Shown one piece after another: positions 12,241 through 23,448 of a stretch of 64,000 nucleotides of DNA. How positions within the stretch are numbered: position 1 is the first letter of the stretch; every line of letters begins with the position of its first letter. Under the pieces are notes generated by a model, which made no database searches, had not been told where the DNA came from, and saw only the letters and a program-made list of their open reading frames with translations. The stretch is from positions 5,828,001-5,892,000 of the forward strand of contig NC_039515.1 of NCBI RefSeq assembly GCF_003672135.1, in the 5' to 3' direction. Source of the stretch: Ooceraea biroi (lineage: Eukaryota > Arthropoda > Insecta > Hymenoptera > Formicidae). Made by a program: the position numbers and the translations under genes.

Positions 12241-14280
12241 CTCCGATTCTTTATAAATGTATGTGCTATCCGTTCTTGTTAGTATGTATTCCGGTACTTT
12301 GCATTCTTTCGTTCCATTATTATTGGAAAATGTGATGCGCACATAGTTTTATTCGTATATCTTTCTTGAGCTTTGTTTATCAAAACTAAAGTTTCACGAG
12401 ACTGTATTTTATGCTTTGATCGCACGAGTTTTATAGAAAACACCTTCTCAAAGATATGATTTCTTTTAAAACTATTTAAATACTAATAAATGCTAAATAA
12501 TGTCTAAAAAAAAGTGAGCACGATTAATGTATCTATCTAATTCATATATTATTAATTTTCCAATACAGGCACGATAATATGGTAAACGCAAATAATTTCA
12601 ATACCTTGGAGCCTCTATAAATTCGTCAGATGTTTCCTATTAAACTCGGTCAACTCTGTTATATAACCCGGGCCCCACAATGTCCGAGGACGTCCCTAAC
12701 GTATTACCCCTTATTCGCTGCTCGGCAAATTGCAGTGGCGGAATTCTGTCACAAGGTTCCGCGTTACCAGAATTTCCGCAGTAATGTTGTCTGTAGTTTT
12801 GTGTAATTTTCATACATTTATTCTTTATCCTAATAAATTTATAATATATTACATAAAAATATCGTATATTTCAATTCTTTTCTTCATTCCTTACCCCAGT
12901 CGCTTAAGACCTTTAAGAATTGTACAGCGACCCACCCCTGCCAAGTAGAATACAGTAACGTAGTCGCAGCAAGTTTCATCCCTTTACAAAAGATTTTTAG
13001 CAAGTTATTAATTTACAATACTTTCCCGCGAGATAAACGTCTGATATTAAATTTATTAAATGTTAATTAATACCTACAAAAAATAATTGAAAAATATATT
13101 TAGATTCATATTCGTTAACCATACAGAAAACATTGCTGTATTACTGCATGTAGTATCAATAAATAAGATGATCATTTCTATTAATGCATGGAATTATAAA
13201 AATTTATAGAGCACTATGTTTTTTATAGCGATGCAGATATCGCACAATTCTTCAATTCTTGTTGATCACCGATATACGGTGATGTCATTGTACATCACTG
13301 ACTACCACCCCTGCAAGGAATTAGCCTATCTCTCCTCCCGCTGTTTTTCCTACCTTTTTTCCATCCCTGCCGCGCAAGTTACCCCTGAGAGTCGCATCGT
13401 GACTCTCCGTATATTCCCCCACCCTGTATACAAGCTCAATGGTAGACGCAGACCGCTTATGGTATCTAAATAGCCGGTGCCTAGAGCGACACGTCTGACA
13501 CGGTCCGATAGGTGAATGGACAGGACTCGTCTCTATTCTCCGACAAGCGCCACACCAGTAAATCATGCACGTCGAAACGATCGCAGGGGGTGGTTGGACG
13601 ATACACGCGTCACGCATCGCATAAGGCGCTTTGGAAAGTAGAAAATCGGAAGTCCGTGCAGATGCATCGAGGTCAAGACATCACCGACGATCTAAACTCG
13701 AACCAGCGCTACCGCTATTACTGTTTATTTTTATACAGTACTATATTATGTGCACCGCTACTATATTGTGTTTATACCGCAGCTGTAAGAAGATGATGTT
13801 AAATAGGTAATACGAAATTAATCTCCATAAATACTAGCTAACACCATTCAGGACTCGAATTTCTGATGCTCTTCTTATTTATTCATCCCGACTGATGTTA
13901 GGAGGGACATGAACTGAGAATGTTCATGCCCATGACGACCCTAATAACTGGAGCACGCCGGAGAAAGGCAGCTTTCCTCGGAAAGATTATTCCTCGACGC
14001 AGCAACTTGGTTGCAACCCTTTGGGCGACGATACACCGTCCGCGTACTCGTACTCAGCACTCGCGCGGAAATCGTGCGTTACCGGAAGTCGCATATTTCG
14101 CAAGGGTGAGGATCCGAGCAGCTTACCCCTCTCGCATCCCTTGGCCGCGAGCCTTTTACGAGCTACCCCCACTTGCGGCCCGTTTCCCTACCCGACAAGA
14201 GAGGAGATTCTCTTCTATTGACGTACCAACCCCCTCCGGCGTCCTCCACCCCCGTGAACCCCTCATCGCAGGCTGCTCCC
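12241..14280. other. Intergenic, no gene seen
   Basis: AT-rich to 13.8 kb, then GC-rich. No exon, transposon end or RNA gene could be supported. Confidence 0.4.
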
Positions 14281-14286
14281 ACGCAC

Positions 14287-14308
14287 ACCACCACCACCAC
14301 CACCACCG
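14287..14308. repeat. (CCA)n microsatellite
   Basis: Seven CCA/CAC units in a GC-rich block. A second, interrupted CCA tract follows at about 14415-14440. Confidence 0.85.
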
Positions 14309-14335
14309 TTATCCCTCTGGCTCACCACAGCAGAG

Positions 14336-14362
14336 TCTGACGTAACGCGACGTTACGTCAGA
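14336..14362. promoter_or_regulatory. Perfect 12+3+12 palindrome holding two facing CRE-like TGACGTAA sites
   Basis: The arms TCTGACGTAACG and CGTTACGTCAGA are exact reverse complements separated by CGA. Each arm contains TGACGTAA, a CRE/ATF-type bZIP core. The site lies in a GC-rich, promoter-like block. That it binds a bZIP factor is inference from the motif. Confidence 0.4.
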
Positions 14363-14562
14363 CCGTCCTCGCAGGCCGCTGCTGCAACGGGTGGTCTCCG
14401 ACCACCCTCGCGCCCATCTCGCCACCACCACCGCCACCACCGTTTCTTATCGCCGCAACGCGGTGCTTCTTTATAATCTCGACCCCGCGTTCGCGAGTAA
14501 TACCGCGGCGTGTGAAAAAACACGTCGTGCCAGATAGAGGCAGAAGAGAGCGGATGCTCTAG

Positions 14563-15834
14563 CCATAGGCGTCGCCAAAGCTTTTTACGAGGATCAATTC
14601 TAATTTATTATATTCTGTTATTACTTTTTCTTTTCAGTCATTTCTATTTGAGACAATGATTTTATAATAATGATAAAGGTATTTCGATGTCGGGGATAAT
14701 TGAGCTGCACGTCTTGAATTTAGGACGTGTTCAATTATTGTAACTGAGATGATCTCTCAAGGTCTGGCTATGCCACCCCTTGCCGTCACTTGCGCCGTTG
14801 CAAGTAATTCCAGGAGCTGGGGACTCCTGGAAAATTTGCTTACTGACCTCTGTAAAGTTTGTGGTGTCATAGATAGCATAATGACTGTCGTAGTTTCGAT
14901 TCCGAGAAATTTAGTTATATTCTACATAGAGTAAAAAGGAGGAGTACATTCGTAGAACGATCTTGTAACATCTACTACATATATCAGACCTGAACCTTGT
15001 AATTTTTAATTAATTCTCCAAGTTTGGAGAATAAATTCAAAATTTAAATTCTACATACGAAAGTTCGGTGACACGTTACCTGTCTTCCAGTTTCTTTTAC
15101 ATAATAAATATCTTGGAAATTAATTTAATTGCAGCAGCATGTGTTTATGATTCAGTTTTACAGAAATATTTTTGTATTTTTGGAATGACACAGTCATCAA
15201 ATATGATTAATCATTTTATTCAATTATTATATTTATTAATTTTCAGTAAAACGTTCCAAAGTAACCAAAAAATGCCTCACATTTGTTTCGAATGTTGTCT
15301 ACAAAAGAACAATTGATAAACTTACCAACCGGCAAATCTATGGCAAATCGATTTCCCTCTAGGTGGAAAATAGTGTTGCAGCATAGTATCGATTGGCATA
15401 AATACACACGCGTTATAAATTTTCGCGATAAACAACGCGTCTACATTGGAGAAGTTCGCGCGAACTGTTTAAAGATTACGCGCAAAGCAAATGTGCGAGA
15501 CACCGTGTAAGTAACGCCATCTTGAAGATAAATTATTAATACTTTTGTTCGGTCGGTACTTGACGTGTCCCATATCTCAAAATTATACATATAAATTCTT
15601 CATCATTTATTTATCAAAAAGATTTTACATTGAAAGAAATCAAGTTTTATGTGATATTGCATTTCAAAAGAAGAGTTTGGAAATATTTTTTTGTCAAACA
15701 ATTTTTTAAAATAATCAGAATAAAGCGCGAGCAGCAACGAGGGCCGTGGCCTTCTCTGCCAGAGTTTGATGGAACTAAACCCAATAATCACTATATCAAA
15801 GTCCCCACATTTTAGTTCCAAGAATCCCGCTACG
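14563..15834. other. Intergenic left of the tandem duplication
   Basis: AT-rich with no supported gene. Ends abruptly at 15834/15835, where sequence that is repeated 5.45 kb downstream begins. Confidence 0.45.
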
Positions 15835-16052
15835 TATTTCTACTGACTTTATTTGAAATGAGATAGTAGTACGACTCAACCATGGTGGAAGTAACAAGGT
15901 GTGCTATTATCTCGGACGAATTTCGTCACGTCTGCGCAGCACCAAGTTGTCGCCATTTTGCAAATAGCAACCAATAGCAACGCGATAATAAATGTAAACG
16001 AAAGTGTCGCGACACAGGTTATGCACTGTTTCAGAGTCTCGCACGTCGCACA

Positions 16053-16937
16053 ATGCCGTCGTGTTCGTTTAAACAGTGTAAAAACACGTCACGAAATAAT
16101 AAACATGTTAGGTATTTTTCATTTCCAAAAACTGAAGAAATGATTGCGCAGTAGAAAAGACTTTGCAAAGAAAATGTCAATGCAAAGAACGGTATGTATA
16201 CAGGGTGGCCCATTTTAATTTATACAGTCGATTTTTTAAAAAACTAAAAGAGATACGAAAAAATGTTTCAGACAGACATGTCACGATTTCGAGGGGGATA
16301 TAAGATGATACCATTGGTTTGACCTTGAATAGTCGTTTGAAGGTCACGCGAAGATCACCTTCAATTTCTTAAATTGAAAGCCCAACTTTTTATTGCAGAT
16401 TCTTATTCTCCATCGAAAAGTAACTTTTGTGTGAAACATTTTTCCGAAAAATGTCATCTTATGTCCTTAAAATGATCTTCAAGATGAGTTTTGAGGACAT
16501 TTTAAGGACATAAGATGACATTTTTCGGAAAAATGTTTCAGACAAAAGTTACTTACTTTTCGATGGAGAATAAGAATCTGCAATAAAAAGTTGGGGTTTC
16601 AATTTAAGAAATTGAAGGTGATCTTCGCGTGACCTTCAAACGACTATTCAAGGTCAAACCAATGGTATCATCTTATGTCCCCCTCGAAATCGTGACATGT
16701 CTGTCTGAAACATTTTTTCGTATCTCTTTTAGTTTTTTAAAAAATCGACTGTATAAATTAAAATGGGCCACCCTGTATATGCAATATTGAAAGGTGGTAA
16801 ATGGAATTTAACAAATTAAATATAATAGAATATAATAAAATACATTATTTAAAATTTCTTTATCTGGCTCGGGTTTGTTCTCAACATTTTAAGACCTCGC
16901 AATATAAAGATCGGTCAGTTTTACGTGAGATGCTACC
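16053..16937 (+). pseudogene. THAP-domain fragment of a P-type transposase, interrupted (copy 1)
   Basis: From the ATG at 16053 the frame reads MPSCSFKQCKNTSRNN and then YFSFPKTEEM, the start of a THAP zinc finger (C-x4-C here). A TAG at 16152-16154 stands where the THAP tryptophan is expected (IAQ-stop-KRLCKE). The reading continues to about 16190, where a GTATGT donor-like sequence meets the MITE at 16197. The second half of the finger is found after that MITE at 16867-16937: ARVCSQHFKTSQYKD, supplying the C-x2-H pair. The order matches a THAP domain (C2CH). It is dead by nonsense mutation and insertion. Confidence 0.75.
16197..16779. mobile_element. Foldback element with TATACAGGGTG ends, nested in the P relic (copy 1)
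   Basis: The left end tatacagggtggcccatttt is repeated inverted at the right (aaaatgggccaccctgtata). The arms of about 250 bp fold through TTCAAACGACTATTCAAGGT and its complement. It splits the THAP fragment. No coding capacity. Confidence 0.85.
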
Positions 16938-17373
16938 TATACAGGGTGTTCCAGACCTATCGTATCACCGGTTAATGGTAGATTCCTGAGGTGATTCTGA
17001 GACGAATGTTCCTCTCGCAAAATGTCGAGGGTGACGTAGTTTCGGCGCTACGAAGGGTGTAGTTATCCTATCCTTGCGTAGAATTTTCCCGCGTTCAGTG
17101 AGGGTGGGTCGAAGGGGTCCGCGCATCGCGCACGCTTCAATTTGATCTTAATTTCTCGCGGCTGTTCAAATTGAAGTATGAGCGATGCGCGAGACCCCTT
17201 CGACCCACCCTCACTGGACGCGGGAAAATTCTACACAAGGATAGGATAACTACACCCTTCGTAGCGCCGAAACTACGCTACCCTCGACATTTTGCAAGAG
17301 GAACATTCGTCTCAGAATCACCTCAGGAATCTACCATTAACCGGTGATACGGTAGGTCTGGGACACCCTGTAT
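16938..17373. mobile_element. Second foldback element with ACAGGGTG ends, nested in the P relic (copy 1)
   Basis: The left end tatacagggtgttccagacc returns inverted at the right (ggtctgggacaccctgtat). Arms of about 200 bp include AGGTGATTCTGAGACGAATG and its complement. The arm sequence differs from the neighbouring element at 16197, but the terminal motif is shared. Confidence 0.85.
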
Positions 17374-18695
17374 TTTATTTTAAAAAATATATTTACCATA
17401 AGTACACACAAAGGATCTTTTATTTAATCCTTTTCTTATCCGAATCTTTTTTTTAATTCACTTAAATTATTCAAGATGGCGGACTCTTGTCACGCTTTCT
17501 TATTGGTCAGTAGAAATGTCTGCGCAGTAGCACACCTTGTTACTTCGACCATGGACTCAACGATGGATTAGACCGAAGTTTCATTTGCAAGCGATACAGT
17601 TTAATAACAAATAAAGAACCTTTATTTTTTAATGCAGTTTAATAACAGATTTACTAGCATTAGCAAAGAAAGAACAAAGAGGGAATAAAGTGAGAGTAGC
17701 TTAGGTTGCTTATTTTACGTATGAACAGTGTCCTAACCTACTTTATGCGTCAAGTGCTGTCAACTTGGATTGAGCGGGAAAAGAATTGTAATTGATACAA
17801 ATAATTTTGTTCTTTAATGTATTTGATGAAAACGTAACGATATGCATTTCTGTGACAAGAATTCGGCGTTCTTCCAGAATAACATGCAATAATTATCATC
17901 AATTTGTTCATGATTTTTAAATTTTAATTTGCATCACATAATAATATTCGGTGTATTAGTTATAAAGGCTTATTTTTCTACAGAAACGACAGCATTATGA
18001 ATGAGATTACGGATAATTTTGCATGGACCCGTCAACTCGAGTGTCCACCAACATTGTGTAATGATCCAGTGAAGAAAATGTTTGTCTTTTATTTTTATTT
18101 GTTTGTCGACACTCTTGTGCCTTGCCTTGTCTATCTTTTCATCTCTCAGATTATGCAAAGGAGTACTGGAACTCTTGTGGGAGGATATTTCCAACTGTGT
18201 GTACCCTACGACTGAAGCATGTAAAATCAAAAAGAATATTCTGCTGTACAAGCTGAGGCATGGCCTGAAAGATTCCACAATTGCACGTATTAAGGATTTG
18301 GATCAGTCAAGATGCAAAAATAACAAACTGAAGGATCAGATAGCTGCATTAGAGAAAGAGTACGACGAACAAGATCACACTGTTAGACGAAAAAGTAAGA
18401 CGAAGGATTAAAAATACATGAATTTTCATATAACTCTAATAAACGGATGAAATTGTTTAGTGCAACAGTTGAAAGACATAAACAGCAAATATTCAATGAT
18501 GAGGACGAGAAAAGATTTCCTGAAATTGAAACACAACGAAACTAAAAAACAATTGAAAGATTGCACTGACATGAGACGAGTGTGCCAGCATTTAATGCCA
18601 AATACTTTCAAGGAGATAGATGAGCAGAGGTTGAGGGAAAGCCTGGATGTAGTAGCTGGTTTACGATCGGGAAATAGGAAGCAAGTAAGTATTTA

Positions 18696-18722
18696 ACTTA
18701 ATTTAATTTAATTTAATTTAAA
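18696..18722. repeat. (TTTAA)n microsatellite in HAUS5 intron 3
   Basis: About five units of TTTAA just after the exon 3 donor (AAGCAA|GTAAGT). Repeated at about 24148-24174 in unit 2. Confidence 0.85.
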
Positions 18723-19106
18723 TAAATTTAATGAAATATTCCATGAAGTAGTATCGCTACCAGCAAATAGTATTATTTTCCTTATGTTACTAGGTACGGG
18801 AAAAGATATCAAACTCTCTTGGCAGTGTTGACATATACACACTGTGGACACGTTTGTATCAAGTACTGTCACAGGATTTAGACACGTTAATGAAGCTGGA
18901 GACGAAAAACGATCTTAGCAGTTCAACACTGGTGGGCGAAAATATAGACATCGGTATCGCAAGAATGTGTGGCCAGTACATATGCATGATATCGAAATGC
19001 GCATTGTCCAACGCTAAAGTCAGCAAATACGAGGAGCGTTTAGTGGAGTTCATACAGCTGATTGAGGTAGCGTGGGAAACGTGGCATAAATTATTGTAGG
19101 AATGTA

Positions 19107-20396
19107 TTGGGTTGGCCAAAAAGTAATTGCGTTTTTGTCCAATAGATGGACATACATGTCTTGAAACGTAACTAACTTCATTCTAAACCGCAAATTCATT
19201 ATGTAGGTTAACAACCCACGGTTCAAGCTTATTTTAGAAGAAGAAAGCACACGATTTCGTTAACAATTGTTTGTTTGCCGTCGATTTCAAAATGGAAAAT
19301 CAAAAAGAACATTTTCGTCATATTTTGTTTTGTTACTTCCGAAAAGGGAAAAACGCTGTGCAAGCTCATAAAAAGTTATGTCATGTATATGGCGAAGATG
19401 CTTTAAAACTGCGGCAGTGTCAAAATTGGTTTACTAAATTTCGATCTGCAGATTTTAATGTGAAAGATGCACCACGCTCAGGAAGGCCAATCGAAATTGA
19501 TGATGACAAAATAAAGGCACTGATCGATTCGAATCGGCGTTTAACGACACGAGAGATTGCTGAGAATCTTGACATATCGAAATCGAGTGTTGAAAACCAT
19601 TTAAAACGACTTGGATACATTAGTAAGCTCGATATTTGGGTACCACATGAGCTGAAAGAAATTCATCTCACTAAGCGTATTGACATCTGCGATTCTCTTT
19701 TGAAACGTGAGGAAAATGATCGATTTTTGAAACGCATGATAACAGGCGACGAAAAATGGATCGTCTACAACAACGTCAAACGAAAAAGATGGTGGAGCAA
19801 GCGTGATGAACCTGCTGAAAGCACTTGAAAAGCAGATATTCACCAAAGAAAGATTATGCTGTCAGTCTGGTGGGACTTTAAAGGTATTGTGTATTTTGAG
19901 CTGCTTGCGAGGAATCAAACCATTAATTCAGACGTATACTGTCGTCAACTGGATAAATTAAATGATGCCATCAAACAGAAACGTCGAGAATTGGTGAATC
20001 GCAAAGGTGTTGTTGTGTTTCACCACGATAACGCTAGACCACGTACAAGTTTGGTCACTCGTGAAAAATTGTTGCAGCTTGGATGGGATGTGTTACCACA
20101 TCCACCATATTCGCCAGACCTGGCACCATCAGACTACCATTTGTTTCGTTCTTTGCAAAACGCCTTGAATGGTAAAACCTTTACTGCTAATGAGGATATC
20201 AAATCGTTGTTGGAATGTTTTTTGCTGAAAAAGATAAGAACTTTTTTGAGCGCGGAACCATGAAGTTGCCTGAAAAATGGCAAGAGATAATCAAACAAAA
20301 TGGACAAAATATATTGTTTAATAAAGTTTTTGTTTCCCATGAAAAATTCGCCTTTTATTTATATAAAAAAACGCAATTACTTTTTGGCCAACCCAA
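19107..20396 (+). mobile_element. mariner transposon in HAUS5 intron 4, copy 1 (Mar-C)
   Basis: A 1290-bp element with TA at both flanks (19105-19106, 20397-20398). Ends read TTGGGTTGGCCAAAAAGTAA and its complement, resembling ends of the mellifera-type mariners. It carries a transposase frame at 19292. Confidence 0.93.
19292..20330 (+). pseudogene. mariner transposase pseudogene, DD34D (Mar-C copy 1)
   Basis: Begins MENQKEHFRHILFCYF. The frame is open through the helix-turn-helix, WVPHEL and TGDEKWI, then meets TGA at 19826-19828. The same frame continues with SVWWDFKGIVYFELL, HHDNARPRTS and PYSPDLAPSDYHLF (34 residues between the aspartates). Relative to copy 2, one base is missing at GGAATG (about 20216), which shifts the frame before the C-terminal FFAEKDKNFFERG block. 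Confidence 0.9.
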
Positions 20397-21506
20397 TAAT
20401 ATATATAATTGATGCGGAGTGCAAGATGTAGCTCGAATTAACGTCCGTCTCGTTTCACTGCAGTCGCTATCTCACGAGGATGTAACCACGTGGCTGGCTT
20501 TGACGTTGGAAGTGAGGAAACTAGAAACCGAGCAAGCGTATCTGCAGAACGAAGTTCAGAAATTGAAGAAGAACTGCGAGGACAATTCCCTGCTCAATCT
20601 CGACATAGCTCAATTAACGGCTGACATAGAGGCGATCGATGCACAGATAGTAAACGTTTCAGCACAGTTTCTGTGTATCTCACAGTTTTGGTAAGCGTTT
20701 TGGCGATACCAATGTTCGATCGCATTGCAGGACGGATACGTCAAGAACATTCAGCAGTCTATAACCGTTCTCAACTGTGCAGCGTCGCTCACACTTGAAG
20801 CAAAGGAGAAACTGCACTTTCAACTACAAAAGATAGTGGCAGTGCAAGCCGAAGATTACGACGCGCAATGCGTGAGCAGCGCGTTGGACATCGAATTGGA
20901 CATGTTTTATAACGTTCTCGATCTGAACGCTCTGCGAAAGGTGATGTTGAAAGGGGATGTGGGAGCGTACAGGTAAAAGCGCCACGTGTAACGTTTCGCT
21001 TCATCGTTCCCGTTGAATCATTGATGTAACGCACATGTTTTCCCAGACACGCGGTCTGTTGTCTCGACAAGGCCTCCGTCGCAGCGATCAATCCGCAATG
21101 TTCGAGGATTAAGCCTCACTTCCCGATGGTGCAGACGCCACTGTACAGTCTTATAGAATGCTACAGGAATGCGGTTGCCAACATAATCTACACGAAGCTG
21201 CATTGCTCCACGTCAACGGAAAAGGTCGAGCACGCGGATGAATTAACGCCGTCACGCGAGAAATGTAATTACAACAGCCTGGAGTTGCTATTTCTACTGA
21301 CTTTATTTGAAATGAGATAGTAGTACGACTCAACCATGGTGGAAGTAACAAGGTGTGCATTTATCTCGGACGAATTTCGTCACGTCTGCGCAGCACCAAG
21401 TTGTCGCCATTTTGCAAATAGCAACCAATAGCAACGCGATAATAAATGTAAACGAAAGTGTCGCGACACAGGTTATGCACTGTTTCAGAGTCTCGCACGT
21501 CGCACA

Positions 21507-22389
21507 ATGCCGTCGTGTTCGTTTAAACAGTGTAAAAACACGTCACGAAATAATAAACATGTTAGGTATTTTTCATTTCCAAAAACTGAAGAAATGATTG
21601 CGCAGTAGAAAAGACTTTGCAAAGAAAATGTCAATGCAAAGAACGGTATGTATACAGGGTGGCCCATTTTAATTTATACAGTCGATTTTTTAAAAAACTA
21701 AAAGAGATACGAAAAAATGTTTCAGACAGACATGTCACGATTTCGAGGGGATATAAGATGATACCATTGGTTTGACCTTGAATAGTCGTTTGAAGGTCAC
21801 GCGAAGATCACCTTCAATTTCTTAAATTGAAAGCCCAACTTTTATTGCAGATTCTTATTCTCCATCGAAAAGTAACTTTTGTGTGAAACATTTTTCCGAA
21901 AAATGTCATCTTATGTCCTTAAAATGATCTTCAAGATGAGTTTTGAGGACATTTTAAGGACATAAGATGACATTTTTCGGAAAAATGTTTCAGACAAAAG
22001 TTACTTACTTTTCGATGGAGAATAAGAATCTGCAATAAAAAGTTGGGGTTTCAATTTAAGAAATTGAAGGTGATCTTCGCGTGACCTTCAAACGACTATT
22101 CAAGGTCAAACCAATGGTATCATCTTATGTCCCCCTCGAAATCGTGACATGTCTGTCTGAAACATTTTTTCGTATCTCTTTTAGTTTTTTAAAAAATCGA
22201 CTGTATAAATTAAAATGGGCCACCCTGTATATGCAATATTGAAAGGTGGTAAATGGAATTTAACAAATTAAATATAATAGAATATAATAAAATACATTAT
22301 TTAAAATTTCTTTATCTGGCTCGGGTTTGTTCTCAACATTTTAAGACCTCGCAATATAAAGATCGGTCAGTTTTACGTGAGATGCTACC
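21507..22389 (+). pseudogene. THAP-domain fragment of a P-type transposase (copy 2)
   Basis: Duplicate of the fragment at 16053-16937, with the same stop replacing the THAP tryptophan and the same MITE insertion between the two halves of the finger. Confidence 0.75.
21651..22231. mobile_element. Foldback element with TATACAGGGTG ends (copy 2)
   Basis: Duplicate of 16197-16779 within unit 2, differing by two one-base run-length changes. Confidence 0.85.
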
Positions 22390-22825
22390 TATACAGGGTG
22401 TTCCAGACCTATCGTATCACCGGTTAATGGTAGATTCCTGAGGTGATTCTGAGACGAATGTTCCTCTCGCAAAATGTCGAGGGTGACGTAGTTTCGGCGC
22501 TACGAAGGGTGTAGTTATCCTATCCTTGCGTAGAATTTTCCCGCGTTCAGTGAGGGTGGGTCGAAGGGGTCCGCGCATCGCGCACGCTTCAATTTGATCT
22601 TAATTTCTCGCGGCTGTTCAAATTGAAGTATGAGCGATGCGCGAGACCCCTTCGACCCACCCTCACTGGACGCGGGAAAATTCTACACAAGGATAGGATA
22701 ACTACACCCTTCGTAGCGCCGAAACTACGCTACCCTCGACATTTTGCAAGAGGAACATTCGTCTCAGAATCACCTCAGGAATCTACCATTAACCGGTGAT
22801 ACGGTAGGTCTGGGACACCCTGTAT
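22390..22825. mobile_element. Second foldback element with ACAGGGTG ends (copy 2)
   Basis: Duplicate of 16938-17373 in unit 2. Confidence 0.85.
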
Positions 22826-23448
22826 TTTATTTTAAAAAATATATTTACCATAAGTACACACAAAGGATCTTTTATTTAATCCTTTTCTTATCCGAATCTT
22901 TTTTTTAATTCACTTAAATTATTCAAGATGGCGGACTCTTGTCACGCTTTCTTATTGGTCAGTAGAAATGTCTGCGCAGTAGCACACCTTGTTACTTCGA
23001 CCATGGACTCAACGATGGATTAGACCGAAGTTTCATTTGCAAGCGATACAGTTTAATAACAAATAAAGAACCTTTATTTTTTAATGCAGTTTAATAACAG
23101 ATTTACTAGCATTAGCAAAGAAAGAACAAAGAGGGAATAAAGTGAGAGTAGCTTAGGTTGCTTATTTTACGTATGAACAGTGTCCTAACCTACTTTATGC
23201 GTCAAGTGCTGTCAACTTGGATTGAGCGGGAAAAGAATTGTAATTGATACAAATAATTTTGTTCTTTAATGTATTTGATGAAAACGTAACGATATGCATT
23301 TCTGTGACAAGAATTCGGCGTTCTTCCAGAATAACATGCAATAATTATCATCAATTTGTTCATGATTTTTAAATTTTAATTTGCATCACATAATAATATT
23401 CGGTGTATTAGTTATAAAGGCTTATTTTTCTACAGAAACGACAGCATT

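Larger units (their letters stand above)
15881..17553. mobile_element. P-element-superfamily relic, copy 1, with perfect 8-bp target duplication
   Basis: The left end reads CATGGTGGAAGTAACAAGGT and the right end is its inverted match (CATGGTCGAAGTAACAAGGT when reversed). GACTCAAC occurs immediately outside both ends (15873-15880 and 17554-17561). The P element of Drosophila has 8-bp target duplications, ends beginning CATGATGAAATAACATAAGG and a THAP-domain transposase. This element has similar ends, the same duplication length and a broken THAP exon inside. Two foldback MITEs have inserted into it; without them it is about 650 bp, an internally deleted non-autonomous copy. Confidence 0.85.
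15835..21288. repeat. Tandem segmental duplication, unit 1 (5454 bp)
   Basis: Everything from tatttctactgac at 15835 to ggagttgc at 21288 recurs head-to-tail as 21289-26742. The offset is 5454 at the start, 5452 in the middle and 5454 at the end. The unit carries a P-type relic, two foldback MITEs, the HAUS5 5' flank and HAUS5 exons 1 to part of 7 with an intronic mariner. The junction has one base of homology (T). Confidence 0.97.
17997..21288 (+). pseudogene. HAUS5: HAUS5-like augmin subunit, truncated copy 1
   Basis: Same exons as the intact copy at 23449-27005: 17997-18079, 18150-18394, 18461-18684, 18794-19095, 20420-20649, 20731-20972 and the start of exon 7 at 21047. Exon 7 is cut at the duplication junction (NSLELL, then foreign sequence), so the C-terminal part is missing. 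It keeps 440 bp of sequence between the P relic and the ATG, so it may still be transcribed. No product with a normal C-terminus is possible from this copy alone. Confidence 0.65.
21335..23005. mobile_element. P-element-superfamily relic, copy 2
   Basis: Duplicate of the element at 15881-17553, carried by the tandem duplication. Ends and flanking GACTCAAC copies are the same. Its presence in both units shows the insertion preceded the duplication. Confidence 0.85.

Noticed and set aside
13920..14345. 141-codon ORF ending in a His run
   Set aside because: GC-rich block with a CCA microsatellite; competing frames on both strands and no recognisable motif.
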